The translations under genes were made by a program, and so were the position numbers. A DNA stretch of 64,000 nt, taken from Pseudolysinimonas sp051954455. Lineage in GTDB: Bacteria; Actinomycetota; Actinomycetes; Actinomycetales; Microbacteriaceae. Below are positions 7,784 to 16,149 of this stretch, in pieces. The stretch lies in the NCBI RefSeq assembly GCF_051954455.1, contig NZ_JBQCHS010000013.1, positions 62,001 to 126,000 of the forward strand. The letters are read 5' to 3'. Each line of letters starts with the position of its first letter. Within the stretch, counting starts at the first letter, position 1. Below the pieces are notes generated by a model that saw only the letters and a program-made list of their open reading frames with translations, was not told the origin of the DNA and did no database searches.

Positions 7784-9360
7784 TGCTCTTCTTCTCGGGA
7801 GGGGGTGGTGGAGACGGCGGGGATCGCGGCGCGCTCGACGTCGAGGCCGGCGCGGTAGCGGTCGAGGTAGGCGCCGAACCCGGCGACGTCGGCGGGGTCG
7901 GGGTCGGCCGTCGCGGGGGCGGGGCCGGTGAAGACCGCGTCGTCGAGGTACCCGGCGAGGTCGGTGTCGCCGGTCGTCGAACGGGCGGCGAAGGCGGCGA
8001 GCACGGCCATGCCCCACGCCCCGCCCTCCGAGGCGGTGTCGCTCGCGACCGTGACGGGAGCCCCGAGCGCGCCGGCGAGGAAGCGCTGGGCGACCCCGGC
8101 GGTGCGGAACATACCGCCGTGGGCATACATGCGTTCCAGGGCGACACCCTCCTCGTCGAGCACCCGCATCCCGAGGGCGAGCGTGCCGAAGACGCCGTAC
8201 AGCTGGGCGCGCATGAGGTTGGCGAGGGTGAGACGGGCGTCCGGCGGGCGCACGACCAGCGGCCGGCCCTCGGACAGCCCGGCGATCGGCTCGCCCGCGA
8301 GGTGGTTGTAGGCGATCACGCCGCCCGCGTCGGCCTCGCCCGCGAGCGCCTCGCGGAAGAGCGCCTCGTAGACCGCGTCGGTGTCGAGCGGCGTGCCGGC
8401 GGCCTCGGCGAAGCGCCCGAAGACGCCCGCCCACGCCGCGACCTCGCTCGCCCCGTTGTTGCAGTGCACCATCGCGACCGGGTCGCCGAGCGGCGTCGTG
8501 ACGACGTCGAGCTCCTCGTGCACGGCGCCGAGCGGCCGCTCGAGCACGACCATCGCGAAGATGCTCGTCCCGGCGCTGACGTTGCCGGTGCGCGGGGCGA
8601 TCGCGTTGGTCCCGACCATCCCGGTCCCCGCGTCGCCCTCGGGCGGCGCGGCGGTGGCGCCCGGCTGGAGGACGCCGCTCGGGTCGAGGAGGGCGGCGCC
8701 CTCGGCGGTCAGCTCCCCCGCCGGCCGGCCGGCCACGAGGACCTCGGGCAGCAGCTCGGCGAGCGGGTGCGGCAGGCGGTCGCCGACCAGCTCGTCGTAG
8801 CGGCGGACGAGCTCGGCGTCGTAGTCGCGCGTCGCCGGGTCGATCGGGAACATCCCCGAGGCGTCGCCGACGCCGAGCACCCGGCGCCCGGTGAGGCGCT
8901 CGTGCACGTACCCGGCGAGCGTCGTGACCGAGGCGATCCGCGGGATGTGCGGCTCGGCGTCCGTCACCGCCTGGTGCAGATGCGCGATCGACCAGCGGAG
9001 CGGGATGTTGACTCCGAACAGCCCGGTGAGCTCGGCCGCCGCGGGCCCGGTGTTGGTGTTGCGCCAGGTGCGGAACGGCACGAGGAGCCCGCCCGCGGCG
9101 TCGAAGGCCAGGTAGCCGTGCATCATGGCCGACACGCCGATGCCGGCGAGCCGCTCCGGGGCCGTGCCGAGGTCGGCGTACGCGGCGGTGACGCCCGACC
9201 ACACCTCGTCGAGGTCGTAGGTCCAGAGCCCGTCGACAAGACGGTTCTCCCACTCGTGCGACCCGGTCGCGACGATCCGCGAGGGGTCGTCGGCGTCGAC
9301 GAGGCAGGCCTTGATGCGGGTCGAGCCCAGCTCGATGCCGAGGACGAGACCGCCGCTCAC
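7780..9360 (-). CDS. araB: L-ribulokinase, FGGY carbohydrate kinase
   Basis: A 526-residue FGGY-family sugar kinase. The phosphate-binding start LGIELGSTRIKACLVD and the second-domain GTSIFAMVVLE and GGMFRTAGVAQRFLA segments are typical. Position between araD and araA makes L-ribulose the expected substrate, giving L-ribulose 5-phosphate. The start is a GTG at 9360 that overlaps the araD stop as GTGA, and the end overlaps araA as ATGA, so all three genes are translationally coupled. On sequence alone it could be called a generic FGGY or xylulokinase-like kinase; context decides. Confidence 0.92.
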   Translation of the reverse strand: MSGGLVLGIELGSTRIKACLVDADDPSRIVATGSHEWENRLVDGLWTYDLDEVWSGVTAAYADLGTAPERLAGIGVSAMMHGYLAFDAAGGLLVPFRTWRNTNTGPAAAELTGLFGVNIPLRWSIAHLHQAVTDAEPHIPRIASVTTLAGYVHERLTGRRVLGVGDASGMFPIDPATRDYDAELVRRYDELVGDRLPHPLAELLPEVLVAGRPAGELTAEGAALLDPSGVLQPGATAAPPEGDAGTGMVGTNAIAPRTGNVSAGTSIFAMVVLERPLGAVHEELDVVTTPLGDPVAMVHCNNGASEVAAWAGVFGRFAEAAGTPLDTDAVYEALFREALAGEADAGGVIAYNHLAGEPIAGLSEGRPLVVRPPDARLTLANLMRAQLYGVFGTLALGMRVLDEEGVALERMYAHGGMFRTAGVAQRFLAGALGAPVTVASDTASEGGAWGMAVLAAFAARSTTGDTDLAGYLDDAVFTGPAPATADPDPADVAGFGAYLDRYRAGLDVERAAIPAVSTTPSREEEQ

Positions 9361-10067
9361 CGCGCGTCCTCGCGACGGGCGTCCGTCGCCTGGCCGTACA
9401 CGTTCTGGTAGCGCGCGTAGAGCGCGTCGATCTTCTCCTGCGGGATCGGGACGAGCTCGCCCGCCTGCCGCGCGATGTGCACGGTGCGCGCCGCGTCCTC
9501 GCACATGACCGCCGCCTTCACCGCGTCGCGCGCGCTGACGCCGATCGTGAAGGGGCCGTGGTTCTGCATGAGGACCGCGCGCGAGCGGTGCCCGCGGAGG
9601 GTCTCGACGATCCCGCGGCCGATGGAGTCGTCGCCGATGATCGCGAAGGGGCCGATCGGGATGGGGCCGCCGAACTCGTCGGCCATGCCCGTGATGACGC
9701 AGGGGATCTCCTCGCCGCGCGCCGCCCAGGCGACCGCGTAGGTCGAATGGGTGTGCACGACGCCGCCGACCTCGGGCATCTCGCGGTAGACGTACGCGTG
9801 GGCCGCGGTGTCGCTCGACGGGCTCCGCTCGCTGCCCGGGGTGCCGGGCACGACGTCGCCGTCGAGGTCGCAGAGGATCATGTTCTCCGGCGCGAGGTCG
9901 TCGTACGAGACCCCGGACGGCTTGATGACGAAGAGGTCGGCGCCGGGGACACGACCGGAGACGTTGCCCCCGGTCCAGACGACGAGGCCGTATCGGACGA
10001 GTTCCGCGTGAAGGGTCGCGACCTCGGCGCGGGTCCGCTCGATGGCGCTCTCGACGTCGGGAGTCAT
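9357..10067 (-). CDS. araD: L-ribulose-5-phosphate 4-epimerase
   Basis: A 236-residue class II aldolase/epimerase. It converts L-ribulose 5-phosphate to D-xylulose 5-phosphate, feeding the pentose phosphate pathway. Visible features are WTGGNVSGRVPGADLFVIKPSG (phosphate binding), the zinc-ligand segment GGVVHTHSTYAVAWA and the later MQNHGPFTIG histidine. It is the first structural gene of the ara operon. The ATG at 10067 lies 8 bases from a LacI-type operator, so transcription probably starts very close to the coding region. Confidence 0.94.
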   Translation of the reverse strand: MTPDVESAIERTRAEVATLHAELVRYGLVVWTGGNVSGRVPGADLFVIKPSGVSYDDLAPENMILCDLDGDVVPGTPGSERSPSSDTAAHAYVYREMPEVGGVVHTHSTYAVAWAARGEEIPCVITGMADEFGGPIPIGPFAIIGDDSIGRGIVETLRGHRSRAVLMQNHGPFTIGVSARDAVKAAVMCEDAARTVHIARQAGELVPIPQEKIDALYARYQNVYGQATDARREDAR

Positions 10068-10074
10068 GCCCCGA

Positions 10075-10088
10075 TGTTAGCGCTCACA
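10075..10088. promoter_or_regulatory. LacI-family operator TGTTAGCGCTCACA before araD
   Basis: A near-perfect 14-bp palindrome centred on GC, of the TGTtAGCGCTcACA type bound by many LacI-family repressors. It sits between the araD start (10067) and the lacI-type gene, covering that gene's stop codon at 10084-10086. It most likely represses araDBA in the absence of arabinose. Confidence 0.8.
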
Positions 10089-11100
10089 CGCGGTCGGGTC
10101 GAGCCGGTGCGGTCGAGGAGCGGACGACGAGCTCGGGCTCGATCGCGATCCGCTGCACCGCGCCTCCCCCGTCGCCGTCCAGGCGCCGCACGATGAGCTC
10201 GACCGCCCGGCGACCGATCTCGTCGAAGTCCTGCCGCACGGTCGTGAGCGCGGGGCGCAGGAAGGCCGCCTCGGGCAGGTCGTCGAAGCCCGTGACGCTG
10301 ATGTCGTCCGGCACCCGCCGCCCGCTGTCGGCGAGGGCCGCCATGACGCCGATCGCCAGCTGGTCGTTCGCGCACGCGACCGCCGTCACGCCGGGATCCA
10401 GTCGCCCCGCCGCCTCGAATCCCGCGGCCGCCGTCCAATCGCCCTCGATCACGGGCAGGCGCTCGAGCCCGGCCGCGTCGAGCGCCTCGGCGACGCCGCG
10501 ACGCCGCGCCGCCGACTCCGTCCATCCGGCGGGACCCGAGACGTGCTGGATGCGGCGGTGCCCGAGCGCGACGAGGTGCTCGGTGGCGAGGCGCGCACCT
10601 CGCGCGTGGTCGACGCCGACGACGTCGCCGGTCGGGCCGGCGGGCGCCTGCAGCGCCACGACCGGCAGCACGACGCCGAGGTCCTCGAGCGCGCGCACCA
10701 CGCCCGCGTGCGGCACCACGACGACGAGCGCCTCCACGGCCTGATCGAGCAGGAACCCGAGCGCGGCGCGCGTCGCCGCGTCGTCGGCGGCCGCCGCGGT
10801 CACGAGCGGCCGGTAGCCGTGCTCCCGGGCCGCGCCCTCGACGGCGAACAGGCTGCTGGTCGGCCCGTGCTCGGGGACCGACGGGGTGAGGATCCCGATG
10901 CTGTGGGTGCGCCCCGCGGCGAGCGCGCGAGCGGCCAGGTTCCTCCGGTAGCCGAGCTCGTCGATCGCGGCGAGGACGCGATCCCGGGTCGCCGGGCGGA
11001 TGCCGGCGAAGCCGTTGAGCACGCGCGAGACCGTCTGGTGCGACACGCCCGACGCCCGCGCCACATCCACCAGGGTGGGCGCGCGGCGCTCCTCGGTCAT
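10084..11100 (-). CDS. LacI-family transcriptional regulator of arabinose genes
   Basis: A 338-residue LacI/GalR repressor. The N-terminal DNA-binding domain reads PTLVDVARASGVSHQTVSRVLNG, followed by the hinge and a periplasmic-binding-protein-like sensor domain (SIGILTPSVPEHGP ... ISVTGFDDLPEAAFLRPALTTVRQ). The start at 11100 (MTEERRAPT) fits the family; a longer open frame to 11163 is not needed. Its stop codon lies within a LacI-type operator directly upstream of araD. It is therefore the obvious local regulator of araDBA, sensing L-arabinose or a derivative (inference). Confidence 0.92.
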   Translation of the reverse strand: MTEERRAPTLVDVARASGVSHQTVSRVLNGFAGIRPATRDRVLAAIDELGYRRNLAARALAAGRTHSIGILTPSVPEHGPTSSLFAVEGAAREHGYRPLVTAAAADDAATRAALGFLLDQAVEALVVVVPHAGVVRALEDLGVVLPVVALQAPAGPTGDVVGVDHARGARLATEHLVALGHRRIQHVSGPAGWTESAARRRGVAEALDAAGLERLPVIEGDWTAAAGFEAAGRLDPGVTAVACANDQLAIGVMAALADSGRRVPDDISVTGFDDLPEAAFLRPALTTVRQDFDEIGRRAVELIVRRLDGDGGGAVQRIAIEPELVVRSSTAPARPDRV

Positions 11101-11426
11101 GGGGAGACGGTAGCTGCTCCCCGGCGCATCGCGAGCCGTGCGTAGCGTCGACGACGCAGCCACATGGCGAGTCGGGCGAACGGACCGAGGCGCAGCCCCG
11201 GGAGCCCGAGCTCCTTAGGCCGATCGTCGAAGCGCGCCTTCGCGCCCTCCAGGGCGCCGTTCACGCCGATCGGTGTGCCGTGCCCGTCGACGGCGATGTA
11301 GCGGTCCTCGACGCGCTCGATCGTGCCGACGAACTCGCCCCCGGCCGAGGCCACCCAGAGCTCCTCGGTGACCTGCACCCACGTCGTCGCGGCATCCGCC
11401 ACGGCAGGCGTGAGTTGATCGGTCAT
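11097..11426 (-). CDS. Conserved-looking hypothetical protein coupled to the LacI gene
   Basis: A 109-residue protein beginning MTDQLTPAVADAATTWVQV. I do not recognise its family. It has a small beta-rich central part (ELWVASAGGEFVGTIERVEDRYIAVDGHGTPIG) and an Arg-rich C-terminus with ARLAMWLRRRRYARLAMRR. No signal peptide or clear membrane segment is seen. Its stop overlaps the start of the downstream LacI gene by four bases (ATGA), which supports it being translated and co-expressed. Codon use matches its neighbours. Confidence 0.7.
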   Translation of the reverse strand: MTDQLTPAVADAATTWVQVTEELWVASAGGEFVGTIERVEDRYIAVDGHGTPIGVNGALEGAKARFDDRPKELGLPGLRLGPFARLAMWLRRRRYARLAMRRGAATVSP

Positions 11427-11497
11427 GCGTCCGACCTTAGGCGCAGCACCCGACACGCCGCCGGGTCTTGCGTCCGGCGCGTCCGCAGGGTATTTGG

Positions 11498-12970
11498 TCA
11501 CCGGTCGTCCGAGGCGGGGGCGTGCGCCTCGAGGAACTCGTACACGGCCGCGCGGTCGACGCCCGTGAAGGTGCCGGTCGGCATCGCCGCGAGCAGCGAG
11601 GAGTTGAGGCGCGCGCTCGGCCAGGCCTTGTCGTCCCAACGCCGGGCGAGCCGCGCATCCGGCCGCCGGCAGCACGACTCGTCGGGGCAGCGCGAGGTGA
11701 GCCGGTGCGCCGTGTCGCGCCCCCGGAACCACTTGGCCTCGGCGAAGCGCGTGCCGACGCTGATGGAGAAGTCGCCCGTCGACGACGACGCCACGTGCGA
11801 GGTGCACCAGTAGGTGCCCTTGGGCTTGTCGGTGTACTGCGAGTAGGGCGTCATCCGGTCGGGGCGCTCGAACACCTGCCGGGCGCTCCACCAGCGGCAG
11901 ACGATCTGGCCCTCGACCGTGCCGAGCGCGTCGACAGGGAACTGCGCGCCGTCGTTCTGGTACGCCTTCGAGATCGCTCCCGACGCGTGCACCTTGAGGA
12001 AGTGGACCGGGATGCCGAGGTGCTCGGTCGCGAGGTTGGTGAACCGGTGCGCCGCGATCTCGTAGCTCACGGCGAACGCGTCGCGCAGATCCTCGACCGA
12101 GAGCTCCCGCGCGCCCTTCGCCGCCGTGAGGAACTCGACCGCGCTCGCCTCGGGCACGAGCAGCGCGCCGGCCAGGTAATTCGTCTCGACCCGCTGCCGC
12201 AGCAGCTCGCCGAAGTCCTGCGGCTCGCGCTTGCCGAGCACGTGGGCGGCGAGCGCCTGCAGGAGCGTGGACCGCGGGTCGGCCCCGGCGCGCATCGGCA
12301 GGTAGATGCGGCCGTGCTCGATGTCGGTGATGCTCCGCGTGGAGTCGGGGAGGTCCGGCACATAGTGCAGCTCGAATCCGAGATGGCCGGCGAGCCCGGC
12401 GGCGGTGCGCTGCGAGAGCGGCCCCCCGGCATGGCCGACGGCGGCGAGCATCTCGGTCGCGGTGCGCTCGAGCTCCGGGTAGTAGTTGCCGCGGGCGCTC
12501 TGCTCGGCGCGGAGCTCGCCGTTCGCCCGACGCGCCTCCTCGGGGGTCGCCGCGCGCTCGCGGTGTAGTCGCTCGAGCTCCGCGTGCAGGCCGAGCACCG
12601 TCTCGATCGCCTCGTCGCTCAGCGACTTGCGCACCGGCAGGGGCGGCAGGCCGAGCCCCTGGTAGAGCGGGCCGCGCTGCGCCCGCTGCAGCGCGACCTC
12701 GAGGGCGGCGCGCCGGCTCGGCGGCTCGGCGCGCAGCAGCTCGTCGACCCGTACGCCGAGCGCGCGGGCGAGCCGCTCGAGCTCGCCGAGCTTCAGCTCC
12801 CGCCGACCGTTCTCGATCACCGACATCTGCGAGACCGAGCGGCCGATGACGGGTGCCAGGTCCTCGAGCTTCATGCCCCGCTCGGCGCGGAGAGCACGGA
12901 TGCGGCGGCCGACGACGAGCGGATCGAGCATGCCCTCATCGTCGGGCGCGGTAGGGGGCTCGGAGTCCAT
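11498..12970 (-). CDS. ramB: RamB-type regulator of acetate/glyoxylate metabolism (XRE + IrrE-like)
   Basis: A 490-residue regulator with an N-terminal XRE helix-turn-helix (VVGRRIRALRAERGMKLEDLAPVIGRSVSQMSVIENGRR), a central IrrE-like region (ETNYLAGALLVPEASAVEFL) and a C-terminal domain rich in Cys (CRWWSARQVF, CTSHVASS, CPDESCCRRP). This is the short-chain fatty acyl regulator family; RamB of corynebacteria and mycobacteria controls isocitrate lyase. Here it is divergent from aceA, matching that arrangement. Start is uncertain between 12970 (MDSEPP) and 12979 (MVGMDSEPP); neither has a strong ribosome-binding site. Confidence 0.9.
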   Translation of the reverse strand: MDSEPPTAPDDEGMLDPLVVGRRIRALRAERGMKLEDLAPVIGRSVSQMSVIENGRRELKLGELERLARALGVRVDELLRAEPPSRRAALEVALQRAQRGPLYQGLGLPPLPVRKSLSDEAIETVLGLHAELERLHRERAATPEEARRANGELRAEQSARGNYYPELERTATEMLAAVGHAGGPLSQRTAAGLAGHLGFELHYVPDLPDSTRSITDIEHGRIYLPMRAGADPRSTLLQALAAHVLGKREPQDFGELLRQRVETNYLAGALLVPEASAVEFLTAAKGARELSVEDLRDAFAVSYEIAAHRFTNLATEHLGIPVHFLKVHASGAISKAYQNDGAQFPVDALGTVEGQIVCRWWSARQVFERPDRMTPYSQYTDKPKGTYWCTSHVASSSTGDFSISVGTRFAEAKWFRGRDTAHRLTSRCPDESCCRRPDARLARRWDDKAWPSARLNSSLLAAMPTGTFTGVDRAAVYEFLEAHAPASDDR

Positions 12971-13076
12971 GCCGACCATCCTGGACCCGTCGGTTCTTCG
13001 ACGGAGCCGGAATTCGGCACTTTTCCTGTCGACTCCGACGGGTTCGACAGACGCGGATCCGGTCACGGTGGACCGC

Positions 13077-14387
13077 ATGAACCGCAACGAGCCCTCCCGA
13101 CCGGGAGACCAGACCCAGACCGCCGCCGAGCTCGAGACCGAGTGGGCCGCCGACCCGCGCTGGAGCGACGTCCGCCGCGACTACACGGCCGACGAAGTCA
13201 TCGCCCTGCGCGGACCCGTCCGCGAGGAGCGCACCCTCGCCCGCCGCGGCGCGGAGCGGCTCTGGGAGCTGATCCAGGAGAACGACGACCCCACGCGCTG
13301 GATCGCGGCGCTCGGCGCGATCACCGGCAACCAGGCGGTGCAGCAGGTGCGCGCGGGGCTGCAGGCGATCTACCTCTCGGGCTGGCAGGTCGCAGCCGAC
13401 GGCAACCTGAGCGGCCAGACCTACCCGGATCAGAGCCTCTACCCGGCCAACTCGGTGCCGGCCGTCGTGCGGCGGATCAACAACGCGCTGCTGCGGGCGG
13501 GGCAGATCTCGCAGGGCACGGCCGACGACCGGGACTGGATGGCTCCCATCGTCGCCGACGCCGAGGCCGGATTCGGCGGCCCGCTCAACGCCTACGAGCT
13601 CATGCACCAGATGATCGAGGCGGGCGCGGCCGGCGTGCACTGGGAGGACCAGCTCGCGAGCGAGAAGAAGTGCGGCCACATGGGCGGCAAGGTGCTCGTG
13701 CCGACCGGGCAGCACATCCGCACGCTCAACGCGGCCCGCCTGGCCGCGGACGTGGCGGGGACCCCCACCATCGTCATCGCCCGCACCGATGCGCTGGCCG
13801 CGACGCTGCTGACGAGCGATCACGACGAGCGCGACCGCCCGTTCCTGACCGGCGGGCGCACCGCCGAGGGCTTCTACGAGGTCCGCAACGGCATCGAGTC
13901 GGTGCTCGCGCGCGGCCACGCCTACGCGCCCTACGCCGACCTGCTGTGGGTCGAGTCGTCGGAGCCGGATCTGGAGCTCGCGCGCACCTTCGCCGAGAGC
14001 ATCCACGCCGAGTTCCCGAGCCAGAAGCTCGCCTACAACTGCTCGCCGAGCTTCAACTGGCGCCGGCATCTCGACGACGACACCATCGCGCGGTTCCAGC
14101 GCGAGCTGTCGGCCATGGGGTACGCGTTCCAGTTCATCACCCTGGCCGGCTTCCACTCGTTGAACCACGGGATGTTCGAACTCGCGAGCCGCTACGCGGA
14201 GACCCAGATGAGCGCCTACGTCGAGCTGCAGGAGGCCGAGTTCGCGTCGGAGGCGCGCGGCTACACCGCGACCCGGCACCAGGCCGAGGTCGGCACCGGC
14301 TACTTCGACCGCGTCGCCACCGCCCTCAACCCGGAGTCGCAGACGCTCGCGCTCGCCGGCTCCACCGAATCCGCCCAGTTCCACTGA
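13077..14387 (+). CDS. aceA: Isocitrate lyase
   Basis: A 436-residue isocitrate lyase that cleaves isocitrate to glyoxylate and succinate. The catalytic loop EKKCGHMGGKVLVPT with its active-site cysteine is intact, and YLSGWQVAADGNLSG, PIVADAEAGFGG and FQFITLAGFHSLNHGMF match the family. The start at 13077 (MNRNEPSRPG) fits the usual N-terminus; the frame is open further upstream through the divergent spacer. It lies next to ramB and is followed after 80 bases by malate synthase, so both enzymes of the glyoxylate shunt are together. Regulation by RamB is expected. Confidence 0.97.
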   Translation: MNRNEPSRPGDQTQTAAELETEWAADPRWSDVRRDYTADEVIALRGPVREERTLARRGAERLWELIQENDDPTRWIAALGAITGNQAVQQVRAGLQAIYLSGWQVAADGNLSGQTYPDQSLYPANSVPAVVRRINNALLRAGQISQGTADDRDWMAPIVADAEAGFGGPLNAYELMHQMIEAGAAGVHWEDQLASEKKCGHMGGKVLVPTGQHIRTLNAARLAADVAGTPTIVIARTDALAATLLTSDHDERDRPFLTGGRTAEGFYEVRNGIESVLARGHAYAPYADLLWVESSEPDLELARTFAESIHAEFPSQKLAYNCSPSFNWRRHLDDDTIARFQRELSAMGYAFQFITLAGFHSLNHGMFELASRYAETQMSAYVELQEAEFASEARGYTATRHQAEVGTGYFDRVATALNPESQTLALAGSTESAQFH

Positions 14388-14409
14388 CCGGTGCGATTCG
14401 TCGCACCGG
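14388..14409 (+). promoter_or_regulatory. Intercistronic hairpin with UUCG loop after aceA
   Basis: Immediately after the aceA stop, CCGGTGCGA and TCGCACCGG form a perfect 9-bp stem closed by a TTCG tetraloop, an unusually stable RNA fold. No run of T follows, so it is not a classic terminator. It may protect the aceA 3' end or reduce read-through into aceB. Confidence 0.7.
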
Positions 14410-14430
14410 CGCCGCCATTCGCATCACACC

Positions 14431-14446
14431 GTGCGACCTGTCGCAC
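14431..14446 (+). promoter_or_regulatory. Second hairpin/dyad GTGCGA-CCTG-TCGCAC before aceB
   Basis: A 6-bp perfect dyad with a 4-base centre, sharing its arm sequence with the hairpin 21 bases upstream. It lies just before the aceB ribosome-binding site. The pair could be tandem RNA hairpins, or a duplicated DNA-binding site for a regulator. Confidence 0.55.
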
Positions 14447-14467
14447 CGCTACACGAGGAGACCGATC

Positions 14468-16102
14468 ATGACCACCACTCGCATCGAACAGCTGACAGCC
14501 CCCGAGGAGCGGTTCGCCGAGATCCTGACCCCGGAGGCGCTGCGCTTCGTCGCCCGCCTGCACGACCAGTTCGCGCACCGCCGCCAGGAGCGGCTCATCG
14601 CGCGGATGCGCCGCGCCGGCGAGATCGAGAACGGCCGCGACTTCGACTTCCTGCCGGAGACGGAGCCGGTCCGCCGCGAGCCGTCGTGGCGCGTCGCGGG
14701 CCCCGGGCCCGGTCTCGAGGACCGCCGCGTCGAGATCACCGGACCGACCGACGCCAAGATGGCGATCAACGCCCTCAACTCGGGCGCCCGGGTCTGGCTC
14801 GCCGACCACGAGGACGCGCTGAGCCCGACGTGGGACGGGATCGTCGGCGGGCAGCGCACGCTGCGCGACGCGATCCGCGGCGAACTCGAGCACACCACCG
14901 CGGACGGCCGCGAGTACCGGGTGACCGCCGAGCGGACGCCCACGATCGTGTTCCGGCCGCGGGGGTGGCACCTGGTCGAGAAGCACCTGCGCTACGTCGA
15001 CCGCGCCGGGATCGGCTCCCCCGCCTCGGCGTCGCTGGTCGACTTCGGGCTCTACGCCTTCCACAACGCGCGGGAGCTCGTGGAGCGCGGCCGCGGCCCG
15101 TACTTCTACCTGCCGAAGATCGAGTCGCACCTCGAGGCGCGGCTCTGGGACGACGTCTTCACCTTCACCGAGAACGCGCTCGGCCTCGAGCACGGCACGA
15201 TCCGCGCGACCGTGCTCATCGAGACGATCCCGGCGGCGTTCGAGATGGAGGAGATCCTCTACGAGCTGCGCGACCACGCCGCGGGCCTCAACGCCGGGCG
15301 CTGGGACTACATCTTCTCGATCGTCAAGCACTTCCGCGGCCGCGGGCGGCGCTACCTGCTGCCGGACCGCGCCCGGATCACGATGACCGTGCCGTTCATG
15401 CGCGCGTACACCGACCTGCTCGTCGCCACCTGCCACCGCCGCGGGGCGCAGGCGATCGGCGGGATGAGCGCCTTCATCCCGAACCGGCGGCGACCCGAGG
15501 TCACCGAGCGCGCGCTCGCGCAAGTCGCAGCCGACAAGCGCCGCGAGGCGGAGGCCGGCTTCGACGGCTCGTGGGTCGCGCATCCGGACCTCGTCGAGGT
15601 GGCGACCGCGGAGTTCGACGCGGTGCTCGGCGACCGCCCGAACCAGCTGGACCGGATGCGCGACGATGTCGCCGTCACGGCCGCGCAGCTGCTCGACGTG
15701 CACATCGACGACCCGCTCATCACCGACGCGGGCGTCCGCACCAACGTGTCGGTCGCGCTCCGCTACCTGGAGGCGTGGCTGCGCGGCACCGGCGCGGTCG
15801 CGATCGACGACCTCATGGAGGATGCGGCGACCGCCGAGATCAGCCGCTCGCAGCTCTGGCAGTGGATCCGCAACGGCGTCCGCACCGAGGAGGGCACACC
15901 CGTGACCCGGGCGCACGTGGACGCGGTGGCGGCCGCCGTGCTCGCCGAGCTGCCGCGTCACGCGGACGACCGCTACGACGCGGCGCTCGCGCTCTTCCGC
16001 GAGGGCGCGCTCGGCGAGGCGTTCCCCGAGTTCCTCACGGTGCCCGCGTACGCGCAGCACCTCGTCGAGCAGCCGGTGGGGAGGCTGGCCGCGGCCGGGT
16101 GA
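14468..16102 (+). CDS. aceB: Malate synthase A
   Basis: A 544-residue malate synthase of the A type, condensing glyoxylate with acetyl-CoA to malate. Typical segments are DFDFLPETEPVRREPSWRV, DAKMAINALNSGARVWLADHED, TVLIETIPAAFEMEEILYEL, LNAGRWDYIFSIVKHF and QLWQWIRNGV near the C-terminus. The ATG at 14468 follows a good GAGGAG ribosome-binding site. With aceA upstream it completes the glyoxylate bypass for growth on acetate or fatty acids. Two related hairpins separate the two genes and may allow unequal expression. Confidence 0.97.
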   Translation: MTTTRIEQLTAPEERFAEILTPEALRFVARLHDQFAHRRQERLIARMRRAGEIENGRDFDFLPETEPVRREPSWRVAGPGPGLEDRRVEITGPTDAKMAINALNSGARVWLADHEDALSPTWDGIVGGQRTLRDAIRGELEHTTADGREYRVTAERTPTIVFRPRGWHLVEKHLRYVDRAGIGSPASASLVDFGLYAFHNARELVERGRGPYFYLPKIESHLEARLWDDVFTFTENALGLEHGTIRATVLIETIPAAFEMEEILYELRDHAAGLNAGRWDYIFSIVKHFRGRGRRYLLPDRARITMTVPFMRAYTDLLVATCHRRGAQAIGGMSAFIPNRRRPEVTERALAQVAADKRREAEAGFDGSWVAHPDLVEVATAEFDAVLGDRPNQLDRMRDDVAVTAAQLLDVHIDDPLITDAGVRTNVSVALRYLEAWLRGTGAVAIDDLMEDAATAEISRSQLWQWIRNGVRTEEGTPVTRAHVDAVAAAVLAELPRHADDRYDAALALFREGALGEAFPEFLTVPAYAQHLVEQPVGRLAAAG

Positions 16103-16149
16103 GCCCGGCGCGCAGCGGGCGGGGTTCCGCACGCGGGAGAATTGCCCGC

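Noticed and set aside
12584..16102. A long plus-strand frame apparently fusing a new domain to malate synthase
   Set aside because: The upstream part is antisense to ramB and out of frame with aceA. Malate synthase starts at 14468 with its own ribosome-binding site.
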